A stretch of DNA of 64,000 bases from Paludibacteraceae bacterium (GTDB lineage Bacteria > Bacteroidota > Bacteroidia > Bacteroidales > Paludibacteraceae), in NCBI GenBank assembly GCA_031292565.1, contig JARLGW010000012.1:372001-436000 (forward strand). The letters run 5' to 3'. Shown one piece after another: positions 10,173 through 19,687 of the stretch. Position 1 is the first letter of the stretch, and each line of letters starts with the position of its first letter. The translations under genes and the position numbers were made by a program. The notes under the pieces were generated by a model that did no database searches, was not told the DNA's origin, and saw only the letters and a program-made list of their open reading frames with translations.

Positions 10173-12449
10173 ATGAGAATTAAGTTCGTTTTTGTTGGAT
10201 TCCTTTTTGCTTTGATGCTGATGTCTTGTCGCGTAACCAAATATGTGCCCGACGATCAGTATTTGCTCAATAGGGTGCATTTTAAATCCGATATTAAAGG
10301 CATTGGGTCGGATGAACTTAAGCCTTATTTAAGACAAAAGCCCAATCCAGGTATTTTTGGTAAATTCCGCTTGCAACTTAAAGTGTACAACTTGTCAGGC
10401 CGGGATTCTACCAAGAAAATAAACAGAATATTGCGCAAAATAGGGGAGCCCCCGGTTATATATAGCAATGACCTTACGGTTCAAACCCGCGACCAGATGC
10501 AAAAGTTTCTAGCCAACAAGGGCTATATTAATGCACAAGTTAAGGTTACTACTGCTTTGCGTAAGAAAAAGGCTAACTTGATTTATTCCGTCAAAGGAAA
10601 TGAGCCTTATTATATTCGTAACATACGTTACGATATTGATGACGACAGTATCCGTAGTTATATTTTTAGCGATACGATAGGTACTAGCATTAACCGTGGC
10701 AATCTGTTTGACGTGGATTTGTTGGAAACAGAACGGCAACGGTTGGTTAGCTTGCTCCGAAGGAATGGTTTTTATTACTTTAATAGAGACTATTTGTATG
10801 TTGAGGCTGATACCGCGTTGAACTCCAATCAGGTGGATATAACCTTGAAATCGCGTCCTATGCTTCAAACAAAAACCGATGGAACCATTGAGCGTGTTCC
10901 CCATCGGCGTATGAAAATAAATACGGTTTCGGTTTTACCGTGGTATAATCCACAGAAAAAGATGCTGGAGCAAATTAAGGACACTGTTTTTTACGGCGGA
11001 TATATTTTCTTTTACGATGAAAAAAGGCAATTGAAGCCATCCATGTTGGCTGAGAAAACCTTCATTGCACCCGGAGCCTATTATGATGAAAAGGATGTGG
11101 AGCGCACGTATGCTGCTTTAAACACCCTGGGTACCACTAAATATATCAATATTGTATTCCGCGAGGTAGGCGGCGATTTGTTGGATTGTTACATACTGAT
11201 TTCGCCTACAAAGGTTCAAAATTTCTCGGTGGAGGTGGAGGGTAACAATACGGATGGTGACATAGGTACCGCCGTTAATGGCACCTATCAGCATCGAAAT
11301 ATGTTTAAGGGTGCCGAGCAGCTCAGTATTAAAGCAAGAGCAGCTTATCAGCCGATGGGAGAGCTGTCCAACATGCTGTCCAACAATTCGATTGATTTAA
11401 GTACAGAGGCAACGCTTTCTTTTCCTAAATTTATGTTTCCGTTTCTTTCCAAAGAAGTGCGTCAACGGGTTCGGGCATCAACAGAATTGTCCGCGTCTTA
11501 TAATTATCAAACGAATCCGTGGTATGCCCGCACCATTCTTAATTCAGGATTGAAATATGTTTGGGTTACGGGTTCCCGAAACACCGAACGCTATACCATC
11601 ACCCCGGTAGAAATCAGTTATGTGTATTTGCCCCGGATCTCGGATGATTTTAAAACCAACTACCTAAACGCGTCTTCAATACTTAAATATAGTTATGAGA
11701 ACCACTTTATAATGAGTACCGGCTTTTCGTTTTCGCGTAACACGGGAAATCCATCAAAACCTCTTTTAAGTTATTTTTCTTATTGGGGAAGTGCAGAAAC
11801 AGGGGGTAATTTGTTGTCGGCAATATGTAGTTTAACCAATGCAAAGAAAGAAGACGGGGTATATAAAATAGGTAATATACAATATGCACAGTATGCAAAA
11901 GGTGAAATAGATTTCTCTGAAAATAAAATTATAGACACCCGGAATAAAATTGTTTACCATACCCATTTCGGCTTGGCTTATCCGTATGGAAATGCGGATG
12001 TGGTTCCATTTGAAAAGCGTTTTTACGCTGGGGGGGCAAATAGTGTGCGAGGATGGTCTATGTGGACGTTGGGTCCCGGCATTTACAAGAGCTCAACCAG
12101 TGGAACCGACTTTATGCAGGTGGGTGATGTTAAGTTGGATTTGAACGTGGAGTATCGGTTTAAGTTGTTCTGGGTGCTTGAGGGTGCCGCGTTCTTAGAC
12201 GGTGGTAACGTGTGGACTATTCGTTCGTACGACACGCAGGAGGGAGGGGTGTTCAAGTTCGATTCTTTCTACAATCAGCTTGCTTACGCTTATGGACTTG
12301 GGCTACGGTTTAATTTCTCATTCTTCCTTTTCCGCATAGATGCGGGGGTAAAACTTTATGACCCTTCGGAAACCGGAAGCGAGCGCTGGTGCTTCCCTGT
12401 AAATCATAACGACATAGCTTACCATTTTGCAATTGGATATCCATTTTAG
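10173..12449 (+). CDS. BamA/TamA (Omp85) family outer-membrane protein
   Basis: 758 aa; lipoprotein-like N-terminus (LMSCRVTK), POTRA-like region, C-terminal barrel with FYAGGANSVRGW and final aromatic residue. Confidence 0.88.
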   Translation: MRIKFVFVGFLFALMLMSCRVTKYVPDDQYLLNRVHFKSDIKGIGSDELKPYLRQKPNPGIFGKFRLQLKVYNLSGRDSTKKINRILRKIGEPPVIYSNDLTVQTRDQMQKFLANKGYINAQVKVTTALRKKKANLIYSVKGNEPYYIRNIRYDIDDDSIRSYIFSDTIGTSINRGNLFDVDLLETERQRLVSLLRRNGFYYFNRDYLYVEADTALNSNQVDITLKSRPMLQTKTDGTIERVPHRRMKINTVSVLPWYNPQKKMLEQIKDTVFYGGYIFFYDEKRQLKPSMLAEKTFIAPGAYYDEKDVERTYAALNTLGTTKYINIVFREVGGDLLDCYILISPTKVQNFSVEVEGNNTDGDIGTAVNGTYQHRNMFKGAEQLSIKARAAYQPMGELSNMLSNNSIDLSTEATLSFPKFMFPFLSKEVRQRVRASTELSASYNYQTNPWYARTILNSGLKYVWVTGSRNTERYTITPVEISYVYLPRISDDFKTNYLNASSILKYSYENHFIMSTGFSFSRNTGNPSKPLLSYFSYWGSAETGGNLLSAICSLTNAKKEDGVYKIGNIQYAQYAKGEIDFSENKIIDTRNKIVYHTHFGLAYPYGNADVVPFEKRFYAGGANSVRGWSMWTLGPGIYKSSTSGTDFMQVGDVKLDLNVEYRFKLFWVLEGAAFLDGGNVWTIRSYDTQEGGVFKFDSFYNQLAYAYGLGLRFNFSFFLFRIDAGVKLYDPSETGSERWCFPVNHNDIAYHFAIGYPF

Positions 12450-12585
12450 TTAAAATTGGCTTTAGGTGATACAAGTTATATTTTTTTTGCTAAATTTGTG
12501 TAAGATTAAGCAATAAAACATAACCAACCTTAAATTGTATTGCCTATAGGACGACTCCTACTTTGAACCTTAAAAATCCAAAGTA

Positions 12586-13179
12586 ATGAAAAGCTACAAA
12601 TGCTTAGCCGATGAAGAATTGGTTAAATTGTACGCAGACGGAAGTAACGCTGCTTTTGAAGTCTTATTAAACAGATACAAAAGCAAAGTTTATTCTTATA
12701 TTTATTTCGTGGTACGAAATAGAGAAATCTGCGAAGACGTCTTCCAAGAAACTTTTATTAAAGCCATCACCACTATCAAGCAGGGTCGTTATGTTGAAAA
12801 CGGCAAATTCCTAGCTTGGATCAATCGAATCGCACATAATTTAATTATTGACTATTTTCGTCGTGAGCAAAATGAAAACACTTGCTCCAACGAAAGCAAT
12901 GGTTATGATTTATTCGACACTGTTCATTTAACCGATAATAGTGTTGAAGATGATTTGGTACGCGACCAGGTGATGAAAGATGTTGCCCGTTTGGTTAATT
13001 ACTTACCCAAAACGCAACAAGAAGTAATCAGATTGCGTTACTATGAAGACTTGAGTTTTAAAGAAATTGCCGAAAAAACAGGCGTAAGCATTAACACCGC
13101 TTTAGGTCGTATGCGTTACGCCGTGATGAATATGCGTCGTATAGCCGAGGAAAAAGATATTTTATTAGTGTTGAATTAA
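12586..13179 (+). CDS. RNA polymerase sigma-70 family (ECF-type) sigma factor
   Basis: Region 2 (ICEDVFQETFIKAI...KFLAWINRIAHNLIIDYFRR) and region 4 (EVIRLRYYEDLSFKEIAEKTGVSINTALGRMRYAV). Confidence 0.92.
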   Translation: MKSYKCLADEELVKLYADGSNAAFEVLLNRYKSKVYSYIYFVVRNREICEDVFQETFIKAITTIKQGRYVENGKFLAWINRIAHNLIIDYFRREQNENTCSNESNGYDLFDTVHLTDNSVEDDLVRDQVMKDVARLVNYLPKTQQEVIRLRYYEDLSFKEIAEKTGVSINTALGRMRYAVMNMRRIAEEKDILLVLN

Positions 13180-13200
13180 GCCTATTAGTTTTAAGCTAAT

Positions 13201-13237
13201 AAAAAATGGAAAGCATTTATGTTGCTTTCCATTTTTT
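13201..13237. terminator. Bidirectional terminator between sigma factor and activase genes
   Basis: AAAAAATGGAAAGCA TTTATGT TGCTTTCCATTTTTT. Confidence 0.85.
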
Positions 13238-13259
13238 GTTTTTATAGGATAACGTTGAA

Positions 13260-16200
13260 TTATTTTTTCACATCGTTTTCTTTTTCCATCAGCATGAAAT
13301 GTAGGCGGTTGAGCACGTTTACCTGACTGGTGCCGTAATCGAAATCGAGAAACAACAGGTTAATGTCAGGATATTCTTTTTTGATTCGTTTCTCTATACC
13401 CTTGCCCACGATGTGGTTGGCAATACAGCCAAAAGGCTGAATACAAATAATATCTTTAATGCCCTGTTTGGCATAGCCTGCTATTTCGCCGGGAATGAGC
13501 CATCCCTCACCATATTGGTTCAATAGGTTCACCGTTTTGGATGCCAGTTCGGCTTCCTCTCTAGCTCCTTCTATCGGGCGGTAACGAACAAAATCAGTCA
13601 ACACCTTCTCGTATTTATTGATGTACGTGTTGATGGCAAATTCGCTCAATCGGCTTACCAGTTTCCATTGGCTTTTGTTTTGCATAAACTGGCTTTCCAG
13701 CACATCGTTGTTTACAAAGTTCTGCATTAGGAAGTTAGTGATAGGTGGTACTGCTACTTCTATACCCTGTTCTATCAGCCAGTTTACAATACCGTAATTA
13801 CCAAAGGAATTATACTTCACGTAAATCTCTCCGATAATACCAATGGTTTGCACCTCTCGGTCAGTACAAGGCACGGCATTAAACTCCGCAACGGCTTCTT
13901 TCAGCAGTTGCTTTAGCTGTTTATTTTTGCCTTCTTGCAAAAGGAATACCGATTTCTCCAGGTATTTTTCCTTCAAGGCTTCACTTTGTCCGGGCACTAG
14001 CTCTCGGCTGATGGTTGCATAATATAATCGCGACAAGGCATCGCTGAAAAAGATAGCATGTAGCACGGTGAACAACACCTTTTTATAATCGAAGTCAAAA
14101 CCCGGTTGCTCGTTGATAGTTCCCGCCCCGGTAGCAATGGCCACCACGGGGATGTCTTTATACCCGGCATTCACTAAGCTTCTTTTTATGAGCGAAATAT
14201 AATTGGTAGCACGGCATTGTCCTGCTGTTTGAGTGATGCCGATGGCTACGTCATTCAAATCATAGTTACCACTTTTCACGGCGGAAATCAAATCGCCCAC
14301 TATCAATAAAGCCGGGTAGCATACTTCATTGTTCATCACCTGAAGAGCCGTGTCCAACGTGTTTTTGTTCGGCTTAGGCAGGTTCACCAGTTTATAACCC
14401 ATTTTGGCAAATATCATGGGGATGTAGGGCGAATAGAAATCGCCAAACCAAGGTGCCAATATAGTTTTTTGTTTGTCGTCCACGGTAAACGGACGGGTGG
14501 TGACAAACTTTTTAGCGGCTGTTTCTATCGTGTGTTTCAGTTTGATTGATTCAACCAACGAACGCAAGCGCAGTTTGATCGACCCCGTGCTGGCAATTTC
14601 GTCAATGCGGATAAGGGTGTACGATTTGTTATGCCGTTTCAGCAAATCCTTCACCTCGTCCACGATGATGGCATCGGGGCCACAACCGAACGAATTCATT
14701 TGCACTAAATGAATGGGGGTGTCCTGCTTTGCCACCCACGAAGCTGCTTGTAGCACCCGGTTTGGGTACGACCATTGCGAAATGGTGAAATATTCGGATC
14801 GGAATGTGTTGCTATCGCTTTCCGAAGCAATTTCTTCATTAATCACACACACACCTAGATCGGAAAGAATATCCGATATTTTTTGATGTATCAGCGGGTC
14901 GGTGTGGTATGGATGCCCGGCCAACATGATGATAGGCGTTTGGTCTTTTTTTGCCTGATTGTAAATAGCTTGGTTTCTATCTACAATTTCTTTCTTAAAC
15001 CGGTTTTGAGCCGTCAATGCTTTTTCAAACGCGCCATCAACCGTTTTTTTAGTTACCCCCAATGAGGTAAGATATGCTACGCATGACTTTTTGAGCAATT
15101 TTTCATCCTTGAAATTGAAGGCGGGCGAATCTAGCGGAACTCCTGTTTTAATATTTTTCAGCACTTCGGAGTAGGCTGTTACAACAGGGCAATTGTAGCA
15201 GTTGTGTGCATTTTTAAATTCTTCTTTTTCAAATAAAATAAAGGGGTAAAAAATTCTGTCCACACCCTGCTCGGCCAAATCTACAACATGTCCGTTGGAA
15301 AGCTTGGCCGGGAAACAGATATTGTCGGACATAATGCTTCCGGCACCTTTTTCATAAAGCTTGGTTGTACTTTCGCCCGACAGTACCACTTCCAACCCCG
15401 ACTCTTGAAACAGGGTTTGCCAAAACGGAAAGTTCTCGTAAAGGCTTAATATACGGGGGATACCTATTCTAAGCGTACCCTTGCCCTCTTTCTCGGTTGG
15501 TTTAAACAGCAATTCGCGTTTGAACTCAAATATATTCTCACCCCGTTTTTGTTGTTCGGGGTTGTTGGTAAACACCTTCTCGCATTTATTGCCCGAATAG
15601 CATTTTTTGCCGTTGGCGAATTGGAACACGGTAATTTGGCAATTGTTGGTACACGCCTTGCAATACGAAAATTTCATATCGTAATTGCCCACGGATGTTA
15701 GATTCTCCAATCCGATAAACGTGGACGGCTTGTCTCCTTGTTTTGATTTGGCATATATGGCAGCGCCATAGGCACCCATCAGTTCGGGTTTGTCCGATGC
15801 GCTCACTTGCTTGCCCGAAAGCAATTCCAACGCGCGGAACACGGCCTTGTTTTTAAACGTACCGCCTTGCACCACAATGTTATTGCCAATCTCTTTCAGG
15901 TGTTCCAAATTAAGCACCTTGTACAAGCAGTTTTTCACTACTGAATAGGCCAGTCCGGCTGATAAATCTTCCACCGTGGCTCCATCCTTGATGGCTTGGC
16001 GCACTTTGGAATTCATAAACACCGTGCAACGTGAACCTAAATCGCAAGGAGCTGAAGAGTCGCAAGCCAGTTGCGAAAAATGCTGGGCGGTGAATCCCAG
16101 GTTTTTGGCAAAGCCTTCTATAAACGATCCGCAACCTGATGAGCAGGCTTCGTTAATTTCAATGTCGGTAATGGTATTATTTTGTGCAAAAATGGCTTTA

Positions 16201-17495
16201 ATGTCCTGTCCGCCAATATCGAGGATAAATGAAACGTTAGGGTCTATTTGTTTCGCGGCCAGGTAGTGGGCTATGGTTTCCACAATGCCGTAGTCCATGT
16301 TTAATGCAGCATGCAGCAAGTCCTCACCATAACCGGTTACGGCGGTGCCCAGCACCTGCAATTGGCATCCTTTTTCGTCCAGCTCTTTTTTGAACGCGAT
16401 CAAACCTTCCGTTACCGTTTTTAGCGGATTGCCCTGATTGTTGGCATAGAATGTATAAAGAATTTTATCTTCTTTGTCGGTAACCACAATTTTGGTGGTG
16501 GTAGAACCGGAATCAATTCCGATATAAGCCTCTTGTGTTTTATCATAGTCCTTTACCGGGATGTGGATTAGTCGGCGTTCGCTTTCCCATTTGGTAAAAG
16601 GCTGCGCGGCATGAAATAGTGGAGGCATGGATTTTTCCCCGGTTTCAGTTTTGCCGGAGTAATTGGTCAATTCCTCTATCAAGATATTGATTAGCTTGGC
16701 TTTGTTGTCCTCGCGCACAGACAGTGCTGCACCCAAAGCGGTAAACAATTGCGCGTTGTCCGGGATGGCATAATCCGTTTCGTTCAGCTTCAGCAATTTG
16801 ATAAAAGCTGTTCGGAGCGACGACATGTACGTCAACGGCCCTCCGCAGAACACCACCTGTGGGTTCAAGTCACAACCACGAGCCAAAGAGTTTACCGTTT
16901 GCAAAGCCACGGCATGAAAGATGGAGGCCGAAATATCGTTCCGGCTTATTTTGCGGGCAATCAGGTTCTGTACATCTGTTTTGGCAAAAACCCCGCAGCG
17001 GGAGGCTATAGGGTAAATAGTAGTGCTTTTCTGTGCCATGCTGTCCATATCGTCGATAGGGATGTTGAGCAAGCTTGCCATTTGGTCTATAAACGCACCT
17101 GTACCACCGGCACAGTTACCGTTCATCCGTATGTCGGGCGATTTTCCTTTTTGCAGCAATACCAGTTTGGCATCTTCGCCGCCGATGTCCACCAACGTTT
17201 TTGCTTCGGGGTAGAATGTTTGTAAGGATTTGGTTACGGCAATTACTTCCTGCACAAACTGAATGTTCAGTTGTTCGGTCATACCCATAGCACCCGAACC
17301 CGTCATACAAATATTAATTTCCACGTTCCCGATTTCGGCCATGAGTTCGGTAAGAATCTCGGTAATGGTTTCCACCAACCGGGTAAAATGGCGGCGGTAC
17401 GATTTGTATAAAATTCGGTTATTTGCATCTAAGGCCACTACCTTGGCTGTTGTCGATCCAATGTCTATCCCCAGACGTATGTGTTCGTTCTTCAT
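13260..17495 (-). CDS. Fused 2-hydroxyacyl-CoA dehydratase activase (BadF/BcrAD ATPase x2) - DUF2229 / dehydratase-like protein
   Basis: 1411 aa; two ASKHA activase repeats (GIDIGSTTAKVV...DIGGEDAKL...NGNCAGGTGAF and GIDSGSTTTKIV...DIGGQDIKA...EACSSGCGSF), Cys-rich segment CKACTNNCQITVFQFANGKKCYSGNKC, dehydratase-like C-terminal half. Confidence 0.92.
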   Translation of the reverse strand: MKNEHIRLGIDIGSTTAKVVALDANNRILYKSYRRHFTRLVETITEILTELMAEIGNVEINICMTGSGAMGMTEQLNIQFVQEVIAVTKSLQTFYPEAKTLVDIGGEDAKLVLLQKGKSPDIRMNGNCAGGTGAFIDQMASLLNIPIDDMDSMAQKSTTIYPIASRCGVFAKTDVQNLIARKISRNDISASIFHAVALQTVNSLARGCDLNPQVVFCGGPLTYMSSLRTAFIKLLKLNETDYAIPDNAQLFTALGAALSVREDNKAKLINILIEELTNYSGKTETGEKSMPPLFHAAQPFTKWESERRLIHIPVKDYDKTQEAYIGIDSGSTTTKIVVTDKEDKILYTFYANNQGNPLKTVTEGLIAFKKELDEKGCQLQVLGTAVTGYGEDLLHAALNMDYGIVETIAHYLAAKQIDPNVSFILDIGGQDIKAIFAQNNTITDIEINEACSSGCGSFIEGFAKNLGFTAQHFSQLACDSSAPCDLGSRCTVFMNSKVRQAIKDGATVEDLSAGLAYSVVKNCLYKVLNLEHLKEIGNNIVVQGGTFKNKAVFRALELLSGKQVSASDKPELMGAYGAAIYAKSKQGDKPSTFIGLENLTSVGNYDMKFSYCKACTNNCQITVFQFANGKKCYSGNKCEKVFTNNPEQQKRGENIFEFKRELLFKPTEKEGKGTLRIGIPRILSLYENFPFWQTLFQESGLEVVLSGESTTKLYEKGAGSIMSDNICFPAKLSNGHVVDLAEQGVDRIFYPFILFEKEEFKNAHNCYNCPVVTAYSEVLKNIKTGVPLDSPAFNFKDEKLLKKSCVAYLTSLGVTKKTVDGAFEKALTAQNRFKKEIVDRNQAIYNQAKKDQTPIIMLAGHPYHTDPLIHQKISDILSDLGVCVINEEIASESDSNTFRSEYFTISQWSYPNRVLQAASWVAKQDTPIHLVQMNSFGCGPDAIIVDEVKDLLKRHNKSYTLIRIDEIASTGSIKLRLRSLVESIKLKHTIETAAKKFVTTRPFTVDDKQKTILAPWFGDFYSPYIPMIFAKMGYKLVNLPKPNKNTLDTALQVMNNEVCYPALLIVGDLISAVKSGNYDLNDVAIGITQTAGQCRATNYISLIKRSLVNAGYKDIPVVAIATGAGTINEQPGFDFDYKKVLFTVLHAIFFSDALSRLYYATISRELVPGQSEALKEKYLEKSVFLLQEGKNKQLKQLLKEAVAEFNAVPCTDREVQTIGIIGEIYVKYNSFGNYGIVNWLIEQGIEVAVPPITNFLMQNFVNNDVLESQFMQNKSQWKLVSRLSEFAINTYINKYEKVLTDFVRYRPIEGAREEAELASKTVNLLNQYGEGWLIPGEIAGYAKQGIKDIICIQPFGCIANHIVGKGIEKRIKKEYPDINLLFLDFDYGTSQVNVLNRLHFMLMEKENDVKK

Positions 17496-17511
17496 GTATT
17501 AAAAAAATAAG

Positions 17512-18126
17512 TTATAGATATAGCCAGTTTGTTATAATTTCGGCAATTACCGTTCTTCGTTCAATAATAAACGAATCGAAATTGCTTCCATCGCTTTCCA
17601 GCACGTTTTCCAGTACTGGTTTACATATAAAAGGAAAAATGCAGAGTCCAGCCACGGTAACAACCAGTTGAGAGAGGTTAAATGGTCGCACTTTGCCGGC
17701 TTTTACTTCTTCTTCCATTTGTTTTTCAATGATGTCGAAGTTAATCGTGGTTGAATTTTTGAGAATAAAGCCTATTACTTTATCGGGGTTTCGGCGGATT
17801 TCCGATGCCATAAATCCCGGCAATTGATCGTTGTCGTGCAACAGGTCTAAATAGTTATAGGCAAATTCAATTATTTTTTCAACCAATGGAATGTCCTTAC
17901 TAATTGTTTGATTGATTTTGGGCATCATATTATCCATTGCCATCGATAATATTGACTCAAAAAGCGTATCTTTATTCCTGAAATAATAATGTAGCGAAGT
18001 TCTACTTATTCCGGCTTTACTGGCAATATCCTGCATGGTGGTATTAACCAGCCCCTTTTGCAGAAACACCAATTGAGCTGCTTCAAAAATCCTTTTCTCG
18101 GTATCAAATTCTTTTATAGAACTCAT
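17512..18126 (-). CDS. TetR family transcriptional regulator
   Basis: N-terminal HTH: RIFEAAQLVFLQKGLVNTTMQDIASKAGISRTSLHYYFRNKDTLFESIL. Confidence 0.93.
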   Translation of the reverse strand: MSSIKEFDTEKRIFEAAQLVFLQKGLVNTTMQDIASKAGISRTSLHYYFRNKDTLFESILSMAMDNMMPKINQTISKDIPLVEKIIEFAYNYLDLLHDNDQLPGFMASEIRRNPDKVIGFILKNSTTINFDIIEKQMEEEVKAGKVRPFNLSQLVVTVAGLCIFPFICKPVLENVLESDGSNFDSFIIERRTVIAEIITNWLYL

Positions 18127-18150
18127 AGAATTTTTATGTTGACAGTGGTG

Positions 18151-18187
18151 TTTGACATTCGTGTCAAAATTAGTGAAAATTTTTCAC
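18151..18187. promoter_or_regulatory. Putative TetR operator(s) overlapping the TetR promoter
   Basis: TTTGACA TTCG TGTCAAA perfect inverted repeat (18151-18168) overlapping a minus-strand TAATTTTG box, plus GTGAAAA T TTTTCAC (18173-18187). Confidence 0.6.
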
Positions 18188-18289
18188 ATATGAAGTGCTT
18201 GGTTTTCAAATAGCGGTAAAATTTAACTAGAAATCATGGCTATGAAAAAATAATGTTATTTTTGCTTTGCTTAAAAAATAAAATAAAAC

Positions 18290-19000
18290 ATGGTAAAGTT
18301 TAAACGTATCTTACTAAAGCTCAGTGGCGAATCGCTGATGGGCGAAAAACAATATGGCATAGATGAAACCCGCTTGGATGAATATGCCGATCAAATAAAG
18401 GAAATTGTAGGGCTTGGGGTGCAGGTAGGTATCGTGATAGGAGGTGGAAACATTTTTCGTGGCCTAAGTGGTGCTTCCAAAGGTTTTGACCGTGTGAAGG
18501 GCGACAAAATGGGCATGCTGGCTACCGTGATAAACAGTTTGGCACTCAGCTCGGCGTTGGAAAAGAAGGATATAAAAGCCCGAGTGCTTACCGCAATCCG
18601 CATGGAACCAATAGGCGAATTTTACAGCAAGCAGAAAGCCATCGAAAGCCTTGAAAAAGGCGAAGTAGCCATTTTCTCAGCCGGAACGGGTAACCCGTTT
18701 TTCACTACCGACACAGGTTCGTCTCTTCGGGCTATTGAAATAGAAGCCGATGTGATGCTAAAAGGTACCCGCGTGGATGGTATTTACACGGCTGACCCTG
18801 AAAAAGACCCTTCGGCTACCAAATTTGACGAAATTTCGTACGACGAAATTTACACCCGGGGGTTGAAGGTGATGGACTTAACGGCTACCACCATGTGTAA
18901 GGAAAACAACATGCCTATTTACGTGTTCGACATGGATACGGTAGGTAATTTGAAAAAAGTTATTTTAGGCGAAAACATCGGTACGTTGGTCAAGAATTAA
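18290..19000 (+). CDS. pyrH: UMP kinase
   Basis: 236 aa; KRILLKLSGESLMG, GGGNIFRG, TRVDGIYTADPEKDPSATKF. Confidence 0.97.
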   Translation: MVKFKRILLKLSGESLMGEKQYGIDETRLDEYADQIKEIVGLGVQVGIVIGGGNIFRGLSGASKGFDRVKGDKMGMLATVINSLALSSALEKKDIKARVLTAIRMEPIGEFYSKQKAIESLEKGEVAIFSAGTGNPFFTTDTGSSLRAIEIEADVMLKGTRVDGIYTADPEKDPSATKFDEISYDEIYTRGLKVMDLTATTMCKENNMPIYVFDMDTVGNLKKVILGENIGTLVKN

Positions 19001-19057
19001 TAATAGCTTGTAATCCTATTAGATTTTTATATTTTTGCATAAAATTTTGAAACATAT

Positions 19058-19618
19058 ATGGCAGAAATAATAGATTTTTTAAAGTCGGCGGAAGAAGATA
19101 TGGAAGGCTCCATTCTATTCCTTGAAGAAGCCCTGGCGCATATCCGTGCAGGAAAAGCAAATGTGCGTATTTTAGACGGTGTCAAGGTAGAATATTACGG
19201 TGGCATGGTGCCAATTAGCAACGTGTCAACCATCACTACGCCCGATGCTAGAACCATTAATATACAGGTGTGGGAAAAAAACATGTTGACCGAAGTGGAA
19301 AAAGCCATTATTAATTCCGAAGTAGGCATTATGCCGATGAATAACGGGGAAGTGCTTCGCTTGCAAATACCTGTTGTTACTGAGGAACGTCGTAGAGACT
19401 TGACGAAGCAAGTGCGCCACGAAGGCGAAGAAACCAAAATCAGTATTCGTAATGCCCGCCGTGATGCTATCGACGGATTGAAGAAGGAACTTAAAAACGG
19501 TATGCCGGAGGATGTGGAAAAAGATGGCGAGGCTTCTATGCAAAAACTGCATGATAAGTATATCAAGAAAATAGACGAGATGCTTGCCGAAAAAGAAAAG
19601 GAAATAATGACGGTGTAA
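19058..19618 (+). CDS. frr: Ribosome recycling factor
   Basis: 186 aa; AHIRAGKANVRILDGVKVEYYG, TEERRRDLTKQV; follows pyrH. Confidence 0.97.
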   Translation: MAEIIDFLKSAEEDMEGSILFLEEALAHIRAGKANVRILDGVKVEYYGGMVPISNVSTITTPDARTINIQVWEKNMLTEVEKAIINSEVGIMPMNNGEVLRLQIPVVTEERRRDLTKQVRHEGEETKISIRNARRDAIDGLKKELKNGMPEDVEKDGEASMQKLHDKYIKKIDEMLAEKEKEIMTV

Positions 19619-19687
19619 ATATCCCGGATAAAAATAATATAAGCTCATCCCCCCGTGGATGGGCTTTTTTTATGCCTCGGCCACACC

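Noticed and set aside
16749-17225. 158-aa plus-strand ORF opposite the activase gene
   Set aside because: Antisense frame of conserved ASKHA motifs; no promoter or domain support.
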